DNA from: an uncultured Brevibacillus sp.
Lineage (GTDB): Bacteria; Bacillota; Bacilli; Brevibacillales; Brevibacillaceae
Direction of reading: 5' to 3'
DNA length: 44,350 bases
NCBI GenBank assembly: GCA_946402065.1
Contig: CAMIVR010000025.1
Location: forward strand, 1 to 44,350
In this document: positions 8,367-14,783 of the stretch, in pieces
How the letters are laid out: every line of letters starts with the position of its first letter
How positions within the stretch are numbered: position 1 is the first letter of the stretch
Made by a program: the position numbers and the translations under genes
Notes under the pieces: generated by a model
Database searches by the model: none
Seen by the model: the letters and a program-made list of their open reading frames with translations, nothing else
What the model was told of the DNA's origin: nothing

Positions 8367-8409
8367 CAAACGAAATAACCCGCCCATTCAGGACAGGCTA
8401 TTTCGTTTG
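8367..8409. repeat. 11-bp perfect inverted repeat downstream of the hydrolase gene
   Basis: CAAACGAAATA (8367-8377) is the exact reverse complement of TATTTCGTTTG (8399-8409), with a 21-nt loop. Neither side has a T-run, so it is not a classic intrinsic terminator. It may stabilise the 3' end of the upstream transcript. Confidence 0.6.
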
Positions 8410-8531
8410 GCCAAAATGAAGCTTCACCAAACAACCTCTCGTCGGAACTGCTCACTTTACGATTTCGAATAGAATGCGGGGTTATGGTCAAACTAACCTA
8501 TCTACATAGTAACAAGCGAGGAACGTTGACC

Positions 8532-9722
8532 ATGAACATATTTCCCGACACAGCACAATATCTCAATCCATACCCGTTTTTCAAGGAAATGCGTAAGTCG
8601 CATCCAGTCGTATTTGATGACGATCAAGGGATTTGGGCGGTTTATCGCTACGATGATGTAAAACGCGTGGTAACCGAATACACTACTTTTTCTTCAGATT
8701 TTAGCGAAGGACAAACGGTAGACCAAAACAAAGAGATGAAGCGCCCGCGTACGTTGCTTACTACTGATCCGCCGATACATAAAAAAATGCGTGATTTAGT
8801 CTCGAAAGCTTTTTCCCCTAAGGCGATTAACGATATGGAACCCCGCATCACAAGTATAGCAACCGACCTCTTGCTTCAAGTCGGAAACAAGGATGAAATC
8901 GAATTGATAAAAGATTTCGCTGCCCCTCTGCCAACGATTGTGATTGCGGAGATGCTCGGGATTCCAACCGAAGACAGGGGAGTCTTTAAAGGCTGGGCGG
9001 ATCAACTGCTAACTACCGAAGGGAATTTGGACGATACCGCCAAGCAACCGAATCGCCAAAAAGTCCTGGAGGAAATGAATGCATATTTTCGGGAGATCAT
9101 CGAGCAGCGCCATAAACAGCTCGGCGATGACTTAATCAGCTCGCTGATTCAAGCCGAAATGGATGGGGACCGGTTATCGGAAACAGAGCTGCTTTCTTTT
9201 TGCGAATTGCTGTTACTGGCCGGACATATTACGACGGTAAACCTGATCGGAAATACGATCTGGAGTCTCCTCGAAAATGCAACGGCGTTGGAACAGCTCC
9301 GGGGCAACAAGGAACTGTTGCCCAAAGCGATCGAAGAAGCTCTTCGCTACCGCTCCCCAATCCATCTGGTGGCGAGGAGGGCAGCCCAAGATGTCGAGCT
9401 GGCCGGGAAAACCATCAAAAGAGGCGAGCGAATCCTGGCATGGCTTGGTTCAGCAAACCGTGATGAACGGAAGTTTGACCATCCGGACGAGTTCGATATT
9501 CGGCGGAGCCCCAACCCTCATGTGGCATTTGGGCATGGCATTCATTTTTGTCTGGGGGCGCCGCTTGCACGTCTGGAAGCGCGGATCGGTATTTCCCTGC
9601 TGCTGGAACATTTCCCCAGCATGCGCTTGAGTCATTCCAGGCCGTTGGAAAGCAGCGGCAGTTTTGTCATCTATGGATTAAAGGAGCTCTTTTTCCTGAA
9701 AGAAAAGGCGATACACATGTAA
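8532..9722 (+). CDS. Cytochrome P450
   Basis: Soluble bacterial heme monooxygenase, CYP107-like in overall look. The heme loop is FGHGIHFCLGAPLAR with the thiolate ligand C340; the oxygen-activating I-helix motif is AGHITT (about 230-235); the K-helix ExxR is E269-A-L-R272. ATG at 8532 follows GAGGAA with 8-nt spacing and gives 396 aa; an upstream in-frame ATG at 8484 has no good site. No ferredoxin or reductase gene is adjacent, so electrons must come from partners elsewhere. Substrate class (fatty acid, terpenoid or xenobiotic) cannot be told. It ends in a bidirectional terminator shared with the convergent DUF1450 gene. Confidence 0.93.
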   Translation: MNIFPDTAQYLNPYPFFKEMRKSHPVVFDDDQGIWAVYRYDDVKRVVTEYTTFSSDFSEGQTVDQNKEMKRPRTLLTTDPPIHKKMRDLVSKAFSPKAINDMEPRITSIATDLLLQVGNKDEIELIKDFAAPLPTIVIAEMLGIPTEDRGVFKGWADQLLTTEGNLDDTAKQPNRQKVLEEMNAYFREIIEQRHKQLGDDLISSLIQAEMDGDRLSETELLSFCELLLLAGHITTVNLIGNTIWSLLENATALEQLRGNKELLPKAIEEALRYRSPIHLVARRAAQDVELAGKTIKRGERILAWLGSANRDERKFDHPDEFDIRRSPNPHVAFGHGIHFCLGAPLARLEARIGISLLLEHFPSMRLSHSRPLESSGSFVIYGLKELFFLKEKAIHM

Positions 9723-9740
9723 ATAAAGGGTACATACGAA

Positions 9741-9770
9741 AAAAGGACTGTTACTAGCAGCCCTTTTTGT
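9741..9770. terminator. Bidirectional intrinsic terminator
   Basis: AAAAGGACTG (9741-9750) pairs with CAGCCCTTTT (9758-9767) with one mismatch; A- and T-runs flank both sides, so it can end both the P450 transcript and the convergent DUF1450 transcript. Confidence 0.75.
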
Positions 9771-9797
9771 TTGTCACCCAAAATGAACGCGAACAGC

Positions 9798-10028
9798 TTA
9801 CTGAATGGACTCGATATACGAACTAATGTTTGTCAACAAGTCGTCCCAGTCTGTGCCGGCAATTTTTTTCCGGTTTACGAGGGCAAACGGCTGCTCGACG
9901 CAGTTGCCGCAGTAGAAGACACAGCTGTGTTCATTGAACGTAATATGGGGGTTTTGCTCAAGGACCTCTCTGACGTGATCGGGGGCATCCTGAAAATTAA
10001 ACAGACAACAATCAACTTTACAGGCCAT
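9798..10028 (-). CDS. DUF1450 family protein (YuzB-like)
   Basis: A 76-aa cytosolic protein that matches the YuzB/DUF1450 pattern: N-terminal VDCCLFNFQDAP, the cysteine motif CVFYCGNC and FALVNRKKIAGTDWDDLLTNISSYI. The spaced cysteines suggest a thioredoxin-like fold or metal/redox site, but the family's role is not known. ATG at 10028 follows AAGGTG. It has its own clear sigma-A promoter 57-85 nt upstream and a terminator after the stop, so it is a single-gene unit. Confidence 0.85.
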   Translation of the reverse strand: MACKVDCCLFNFQDAPDHVREVLEQNPHITFNEHSCVFYCGNCVEQPFALVNRKKIAGTDWDDLLTNISSYIESIQ

Positions 10029-10084
10029 CGCTTATCACCTTCCGCAACGTTTGCATGGATGGAATATGAACGGTAATGGACCAA

Positions 10085-10113
10085 ATTATAAGACGATTCA
10101 TAATTCCTGACAA
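10085..10113 (-). promoter_or_regulatory. Sigma-A promoter for the DUF1450 gene
   Basis: Reading leftwards, TTGTCA (10113-10108), a 17-nt spacer and a perfect TATAAT (10090-10085) form a near-consensus promoter. It gives a leader of about 50 nt. Confidence 0.85.
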
Positions 10114-10333
10114 ATACATGCGCAAACGCTAGAGCGCTTTACACGGACAAAGAGCGTGAGACGGTATCCGGTCCATTCTGCTTGTTGCCAGTGTATGCAG
10201 TCGCGAGGAAAGAGAGATGGTCACGCACCATGCCGCACTGCCCAAGAAAAACAAGCAGTCCTGCTCCTTCTCAATGTCAGAGCAGCGCGGCCTGTCTGGA
10301 AAAGTAGCCAGATTTGGACGCGTAGCGAAGCGG
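10114..10333. other. Intergenic stretch without a recognisable gene
   Basis: Between the DUF1450 promoter and the stop of the WYL gene no convincing ORF or RNA is seen. A weak 4-5 bp AGCAG/CTGCT hairpin with a T-run on the minus strand near 10238-10262 could end the WYL transcript. Confidence 0.4.
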
Positions 10334-11317
10334 TCAGTTCGTCACGGAAGGCGCATTCCCGTACATGCTGATGATCTCCCTGGCAAGCCGGACAAGCTGC
10401 ATTCGCAAAGCGGGTGGCTCTATCACTTCAATTTGACTGCCCCAGCCCATCAAAAAAGAGCAGGCTTCCTGTTCCACCTGAAATTGCAGCGACACTGTCA
10501 CCCGGTCTTTGCCGTCGCTGTCCAAAACTTCAATGATCGGCAAACGGCCAAAGCTTTTTAATTTGTCCACGATTTCCGGTTTGGTTCTTGCGATGACGAC
10601 ATAGGAAGGCAAGCTGTTGATAAACTGGCGTGAAGATTGCTCCCAGTAAGCTTCCAATTCAAAATCGGCGGGGTACGGAAATGTCTCGTCCGACAGTTCG
10701 GCGTCGAGGATGCGGGATACGCGATAGGTCCGGATTTTTTCGTCAGCAGATGCAACCAGATACCAGGACGTCCCTTTGGCTACCAGCCCCAACGGATTGA
10801 CCAGACGGGACTGGGTATGCTCAGGTGCACTGGCGGACGGGTAGGTAAGATGCACCCGCTTCGTTTCCCATAAAGCCTGCTGCAGCAAAGCATGAAAGGA
10901 CGGGTGTTCTTTTTGCTTTGGGTGCCAGCCGGTCGTATCCAGGTAAATCCGCTGGCTCAGATGCTGCGCATTGGTCTGTACGTCTTTCGGCAGGGTGGAC
11001 AGCAGTTTTTGCTGGGCGAGCTTGGCGCTTTCCTTGAGGCCGAGGTCTTCGAGCAGCTTCGACGAGACCGTCAGAAACAGCGCAGGCAGCTCATTTACAT
11101 TCAAGTGCGTGAGCTTTGTCTGATAATCGGCAAGCAAGCCCCAGCCGCCGTGCTTGCCGCGCTCCGAATAGATGGGAAAACCGGCAAAGCTCAGCGCTTC
11201 CATGTCGCGATGAACGGTTCGCTCCGAGACATGAAGCTGTTTGGCCAGTTGTGCGGTGGTCATGCGTTTATGCAGCTGAAGCAACAGCAGTATCGATAGC
11301 AGACGCTCTGCGCGCAT
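10334..11317 (-). CDS. HTH-WYL transcriptional regulator (YafY/DeoR-like)
   Basis: Predicted DNA-binding regulator with an N-terminal helix-turn-helix (residues 1-60; TTAQLAKQLHVSERTVHRDMEAL), a central WYL ligand-sensing domain (about 140-210; RLVNPLGLVAKGTSWYLVA followed by RTYRVSRI) and a C-terminal WCX region. WYL proteins often respond to nucleic acids or small ligands. Length 327 aa. The ATG at 11317 follows GGAGGG. It is divergent from the gamma-glutamylcyclotransferase gene, with a TATAAT at 11357-11352 for its own transcript; the shared intergenic region is where autoregulation or control of that neighbour would act. Confidence 0.88.
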   Translation of the reverse strand: MRAERLLSILLLLQLHKRMTTAQLAKQLHVSERTVHRDMEALSFAGFPIYSERGKHGGWGLLADYQTKLTHLNVNELPALFLTVSSKLLEDLGLKESAKLAQQKLLSTLPKDVQTNAQHLSQRIYLDTTGWHPKQKEHPSFHALLQQALWETKRVHLTYPSASAPEHTQSRLVNPLGLVAKGTSWYLVASADEKIRTYRVSRILDAELSDETFPYPADFELEAYWEQSSRQFINSLPSYVVIARTKPEIVDKLKSFGRLPIIEVLDSDGKDRVTVSLQFQVEQEACSFLMGWGSQIEVIEPPALRMQLVRLAREIISMYGNAPSVTN

Positions 11318-11351
11318 CGGTAACCCTCCAATCTTTTCGGATACATGTCAT

Positions 11352-11357
11352 ATTATA
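11352..11357 (-). promoter_or_regulatory. -10 element for the WYL regulator
   Basis: A perfect TATAAT reads leftwards 35 nt before the start codon; no recognisable -35 sits at the correct distance. Confidence 0.4.
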
Positions 11358-11443
11358 AAAGAAGGCAGCGGTGTAGGCGATTGATATTTTCTTTGATACG
11401 ATTGCAAGCATATGGAATGTTCGCACAGAACGGAGGATTGGGA

Positions 11444-11833
11444 ATGGCAGTTGTAAAGGTGTTTGTCTACGGAACACTGCGTTCGGGCGGTCGCTATGAA
11501 TACGTGGTGAACGATTACGTGCTGGCCAGGGAGCCGTATGAGGTGAATGGCCGGTTGTATGACGTCGGGACTTATCCGGCGCTAGTTGTCGACAGTGCAG
11601 CAGCTGGAGTCGTAAAGGGGGAGCTGCTGCTTGTCAGCGAAGAGGCTTTAAGACCGCTTGACGAGCTGGAAAATTACTACGGTGAACAGCATCCGGACAA
11701 TGAGTATGAACGAATCTGGCATAAAGACGGGTTTTACCTCTATGTGTGGGAGCAGGAAAGCGTTGATGCGCTGGGGCTGCCGTACATCAGCAGCGGGGAC
11801 TGGATCGCACATGCTCGCGAGAATAACAAATAG
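11444..11833 (+). CDS. Gamma-glutamylcyclotransferase-like protein (GGCT/AIG2/YtfP family)
   Basis: Small cytosolic protein with the family's opening signature VKVFVYGTLRSGGRY (substrate-binding YGTL loop) and the acidic segment LDELENYY, whose glutamate is in the place of the catalytic base. Members release 5-oxoproline from gamma-glutamyl compounds, although many bacterial homologues are uncharacterised. The ATG at 11444 follows GGAGG (11432-11436); upstream in-frame starts lack sites. Length 129 aa is normal. In view of the gamma-glutamyl ligase operon near 39 kb a metabolic link is conceivable, but nothing in the local context shows it. Confidence 0.85.
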   Translation: MAVVKVFVYGTLRSGGRYEYVVNDYVLAREPYEVNGRLYDVGTYPALVVDSAAAGVVKGELLLVSEEALRPLDELENYYGEQHPDNEYERIWHKDGFYLYVWEQESVDALGLPYISSGDWIAHARENNK

Positions 11834-11928
11834 TTACCATAATAAATGTTATGTTATCTTTGAGGGCGGCTAGAAAGGGGCTTCAGGACAGAAGAACCGC
11901 TTTTGCAGCTTCTCGCGGGAAATTCAGC

Positions 11929-11957
11929 TTGATTTTCACATATATTTCCTGTATAGT
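11929..11957 (+). promoter_or_regulatory. Sigma-A promoter of a structured transcript
   Basis: TTGATT (11929-11934), a 17-nt spacer and TATAGT (11952-11957) make a good promoter, with a start expected near 11964. No normal-sized gene follows for 530 nt, only the palindrome and hairpins listed next. Confidence 0.7.
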
Positions 11958-11963
11958 TAGAAA

Positions 11964-12179
11964 AAATTCAATCAAACAGGGGATGTCTTGATGTCCACGG
12001 TCGTTCTTAACTAATCAATTCCATATGGTTTCTTCTTTTTATTAGACGAGTAATCACATGTAGGGTGGTTTATTTGTTGATGTAAAAAAAGAAGCAACCA
12101 CTATTAGTTAAGAACACTGGCCATCCAACATATCTCGTTGACTGCGAAGAGCCGTGCATTCTTGCGCGGTTTTTCTTTT
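11964..12179 (+). ncRNA. Candidate structured RNA (or leader RNA) with long imperfect hairpin
   Basis: From the promoter start to an intrinsic terminator the transcript would be about 215 nt. Its core is a long-range stem: GATGTCCA (11990-11997) with TGGCCATC (12118-12125), 7 of 8; GTTCTTAACTAAT (12003-12015) with ATTAGTTAAGAAC (12103-12115), 13 of 13; and TGGTTTCTTCTTTTT (12026-12040) with AAAAAGAAGCAACCA (12086-12100), 14 of 15. About 45 nt form the apical part, and a CAAC/GTTG mini-hairpin follows. A short frame, ATG at 11991 to TAA at 12014 (MSTVVLN), with AGGGGA upstream, lies in the left arm. It could be a 6S-like RNA, an attenuator leader or a palindromic mobile element; I cannot decide. 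Confidence 0.5.
12152..12179 (+). terminator. Intrinsic terminator closing the structured transcript
   Basis: CCGTGC (12152-12157) / GCGCGG (12164-12169) with a 6-nt loop is followed by TTTTTCTTTT. A smaller GCCG/CGGC hairpin with five T lies right behind (12188-12205). Confidence 0.65.
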
Positions 12180-12239
12180 GCCCGTTTGCCGATATACGGC
12201 TTTTTCTGGCAATTTTTTTCGCATTGCGTCAACGTCCCC

Positions 12240-12285
12240 AAAAGGGTAGAAGATGGACGATTTGTTCATTTTCTACCCTTTTTTT
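12240..12285 (+). terminator. Strong intrinsic terminator
   Basis: AAAAGGGTAGAA (12240-12251) pairs perfectly with TTCTACCCTTTT (12271-12282), extended inwards by GATG/CATT, with seven T at the end. It would stop any transcript before the bpsA-like gene. Confidence 0.9.
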
Positions 12286-12286
12286 G

Positions 12287-12318
12287 GTCGATAAGAATTT
12301 ATAAAAATTCTTATCGAC
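12287..12318. repeat. 14-bp perfect inverted repeat
   Basis: GTCGATAAGAATTT (12287-12300) and AAATTCTTATCGAC (12305-12318) are exact reverse complements around ATAA. It starts 2 nt after the terminator T-run. No T-run follows it. Either a second hairpin or an operator for the gene at 12490. Confidence 0.75.
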
Positions 12319-12332
12319 ATAAGCGCAACTAA

Positions 12333-12366
12333 GGCTACGCCGAAAGGCTTGGCGTAGCCAAGTTTT
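12333..12366 (+). repeat. 9-bp GC-rich hairpin with short T-run
   Basis: GGCTACGCC (12333-12341) and GGCGTAGCC (12351-12359) are exact complements with a 9-nt loop, followed by AAGTTTT. It may be a weak terminator or part of the leader of the next gene. Confidence 0.65.
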
Positions 12367-12489
12367 CTAAGTCGCGGAAATCACGGTGTATTGCCGGGGA
12401 TGCTTGATTGATCACGAAGGGGGTGAGTTCGGAAGCTGCGTCGGTTTGTCACGCGAAAAAGGAAGCTCATACATGAAAAGAGGGATAGC

Positions 12490-13656
12490 ATGAAATCGTA
12501 TATTGAACTAGCAAGTGAGAACGTACGGCTGCAGGAAGGAGAGAGAGTGATCGAACAGCTTATGATCGAGTGTTATCTGCGGCCGGGGATATCGACGAAA
12601 GAACTGGCCCGCAGGACGCATCTGCCGATACCGGTGGCTGCGGCGATCAAGAAGGAGTTGATCAAGGCCGGGGCGCTCCGGCAGGATCGCGGTGTCCGCT
12701 GCACGGATGCAGGGAATGCGTATATCGCCGGCGAGCTGGGCTTGGACGGGGTAGACACGCTGGTCTATCGGCAATTGGCGGATCATGGGCTCGATGGGAT
12801 AGGCGAAATCGGGGAAAGCTTGGCGCTGCTCTCTGACCTGTTTCACGCCCGTCCTCAAGTCAACGTCCAAATCGACCAATCAAAATGCACCCCGGAAACG
12901 AGCTTGCGGAGGGCGCTGCTCTGCTTGCAGGATCATGCACTCGTCGGAAAACAGATTCTGTGTGTCGGCGACGACGACTTGGTGAGCGTTTCCCTCGGGC
13001 TTTTGCTCAAACGTCTGTCCCCGGGGGCCGGCAGCCAGAAAACGAGAATCGACGTTATCGATATCGATGAACGATTCCTGGCGTACATCAGCGCGATCGC
13101 TCAGCGGGAAGATCTGCCGATCAACTGCTACCAGGCTGATCTGCGGCAGCCCCTGCCGGAGAAGCTGCACGGACAATACGATTGCTTTTTTACGGATCCG
13201 CCGTACACGTTGCAAGGGATGAACCTGTTCCTCTCCCGTGGAATCAGTGCCTTAAAACAGCGCAGTGGACTGCCGATCTTTTTGTCGTTCGCCCATAAAT
13301 CGCCGGAAGTCGCGTTGACGATGCAGCGGGAGCTTGTCCGGATGGGGCTGATGGTGAAAGAAATCATCCCGCACTTTAATGAGTACGAAGGGGCTGAGAT
13401 GATCGGGAACAGGGGGCAGATGATCATCCTCAAGACGACAGAGCAGACGACGCCGGACATTATCGCGGCGTTCGAAGACGCACTGTACACAGGGGAAGTG
13501 AAACGAACGCAACGGACGTATCGCTGCAAGCAATGCGGCGCGAAGGTTCTCGTCGGTGTCCAGGGCGAGCTGGCAACGATTGAGGAGCTGAAAAATCGGG
13601 GGTGTGCCGTATGCAAGCACGATCTGTTTGATTTGATTGAGAAAAGAAGCGTGTAG
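12490..13656 (+). CDS. bpsA: BpsA-like branched-chain polyamine synthase (N4-bis(aminopropyl)spermidine synthase family)
   Basis: Predicted cytosolic enzyme that adds aminopropyl groups from decarboxylated S-adenosylmethionine to spermidine, making quaternary branched polyamines that protect nucleic acids at high temperature. Domains: an N-terminal winged helix (about 20-85, RPGISTKELARRTHLPIPVAAAI), a Rossmann methyltransferase-like core with the family motif GDDD at 160-163 and DPPYT at 236-240, and a C-terminal zinc ribbon C346-x2-C349 ... C372-x2-C375. These match archaeal and Thermus BpsA (DUF43). Length 388 aa. ATG at 12490 follows AAGAGGGA. It is preceded by several hairpins, so its expression may be conditional. 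Family call is firm; product chemistry is inferred. Confidence 0.85.
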   Translation: MKSYIELASENVRLQEGERVIEQLMIECYLRPGISTKELARRTHLPIPVAAAIKKELIKAGALRQDRGVRCTDAGNAYIAGELGLDGVDTLVYRQLADHGLDGIGEIGESLALLSDLFHARPQVNVQIDQSKCTPETSLRRALLCLQDHALVGKQILCVGDDDLVSVSLGLLLKRLSPGAGSQKTRIDVIDIDERFLAYISAIAQREDLPINCYQADLRQPLPEKLHGQYDCFFTDPPYTLQGMNLFLSRGISALKQRSGLPIFLSFAHKSPEVALTMQRELVRMGLMVKEIIPHFNEYEGAEMIGNRGQMIILKTTEQTTPDIIAAFEDALYTGEVKRTQRTYRCKQCGAKVLVGVQGELATIEELKNRGCAVCKHDLFDLIEKRSV

Positions 13657-13684
13657 ATTACCTTATTTTACCATTTGTCTTTTC

Positions 13685-13726
13685 TTGAAACTTCGGCCGC
13701 CATCGAATCATTATCGTGGTACGATA
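13685..13726 (+). promoter_or_regulatory. Promoter and candidate operator of the ArsR-type gene
   Basis: TTGAAA (13685-13690), an 18-nt spacer and CATTAT (13709-13714) form a plausible promoter. It overlaps a dyad TATCGT-GGT-ACGATA (13712-13726), well placed for autorepression by the winged-helix protein encoded next. Confidence 0.5.
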
Positions 13727-13768
13727 GGTAACAGATGACTCACGTCAACCCGATCAGGAGGGGGCAAT

Positions 13769-14456
13769 ATGGTAACCAAACCGAATCTCGTGGCCGTGGC
13801 GGCACTCGTCGGCGATCCTTCGCGCGTGACGATGCTGGTGGAGCTGTTAAGCGGCAAAGCGCTTCCGGCCAGCGAGCTGGCACGGGCTGCTTCGCATCAC
13901 TCCGCAGACAGCAAGCTCACACCTGGCCAAGCTGGTCGAAGGTGGCCTGCTCGCCGTGGAAATGAGCGGCCGCCACCGCTATTATCGCTTGGCCGGACCG
14001 GAAGTCGCCTATGCGCTGGAAGCGCTCAATGCCATCGCTCCGCAAAAACCAACCCGGTCCCTCAAGGAACACGACCAGTCAAAAGTGCTGCGCTATGCCC
14101 GCACCTGCTACGACCACATCGCGGGCGAAGTAGGTGTGGCGCTCACCGATCGGCTGCTTGCGCTCGGAATGATCGAACGCGCTGGGCGGGACTTTGCCGT
14201 TCGTGCACAAGGACGCGACCGCTTTCTGCGTTTTGGCATCGATGTAGAGCAAGTACAAAAAGGGCGGCGCCATTTTGCCAGGCAATGTCTGGATTGGAGC
14301 GAGCGCAGGCACCACATCGCCGGCGGCCTGGGCGCTGCAATTACCAACAGATTGTTTGAACTCGAATGGATTGCGCGAATTCCCGGAGGGCGTGCCGTAC
14401 GCGTGACCGACGCGGGGATAAACGGCTTGGCTGACGAATTCGACTTAAGCCTGTAA
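13769..14456 (+). pseudogene. ArsR-family winged-helix regulator, frameshifted
   Basis: The ATG at 13769 (site AGGAGGGGG) opens a frame that encodes NLVAVAALVGDPSRVTMLVELL and KALPASELARAA, the start of an ArsR helix-turn-helix. At 13892-13896 the reading must move by one base to continue with ITPQTASSHLAKLVEGGLLAVEMSG, the recognition helix and wing, and then run to 14456. Joined, the product would be about 229 aa: winged helix plus a C-terminal sensor half (LKYART-like LRYARTCYDHIAGEVGV), a pattern seen in regulators of metal or quinone/flavin reductase genes. One extra base in TTCGCATC explains the break. A sequencing error is possible, so decay is not proven. Confidence 0.8.
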
Positions 14457-14529
14457 CAAGCAGATCACCTCGCCAGTGCATGGCATTCATCATTCGGCGA
14501 AGGGTGAAGTAAAAAAACGGTTGACATAA

Positions 14530-14661
14530 CAAATCCAAGCGGCAGTGTTGGACGTGACGGGAATGTTGAACAATCGCCGCGATTACAACCCGGAGGAAGC
14601 AGTCGCAAAAACGATGCGGTTGATCAGGCGCATTGCCGAGAAACTATTGACGACCAATTAG
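14530..14661 (+). pseudogene. C-terminal remnant of an oxidoreductase-like gene
   Basis: An open stretch from 14530 to TAG at 14659-14661 encodes LDVTGMLNNRRDYNPEEAV followed by a basic helix (TMRLIRRIAEKL). It looks like the last helix of a flavodoxin/NADPH-dependent FMN reductase-type protein and has no start region of its own. An ArsR regulator usually neighbours its target, so this may be all that is left of it. The rest of 14457-14750 shows nothing recognisable. Identity is uncertain. Confidence 0.35.
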
Positions 14662-14750
14662 CAGCCGGCACGAGATGCGCAATCACTCGACATTTCGAAC
14701 AGACAAGCGTACGTACGGCTTGCCCTGTCTGACAAGGACCGGGAAAAGCG

Positions 14751-14783
14751 AAGACCTGAGCACAGGCAGTGTCAGGTCTTTTT
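14751..14783 (+). terminator. Intrinsic terminator between convergent units
   Basis: AAGACCTGA (14751-14759) and TCAGGTCTT (14772-14780) pair perfectly with an inner CAC/GTG, followed by TTT. The right arm contains the stop codon of the leftward PucR gene, so the hairpin may serve both strands. Confidence 0.75.

Noticed and set aside
12058..12072. T-box-like sequence TGTAGGGTGGTTT
   Set aside because: Only part of the AGGGTGG core; the ACCGCG continuation, stem I and specifier loop are missing, and the following gene is not an aminoacylation or amino-acid gene.
11964..12127. Firm assignment of the palindromic RNA as 6S RNA
   Set aside because: Size and long stem are right, but the internal loop is strongly asymmetric (10 against 2 nt) and the apical part is large, so the central bubble is not convincing.
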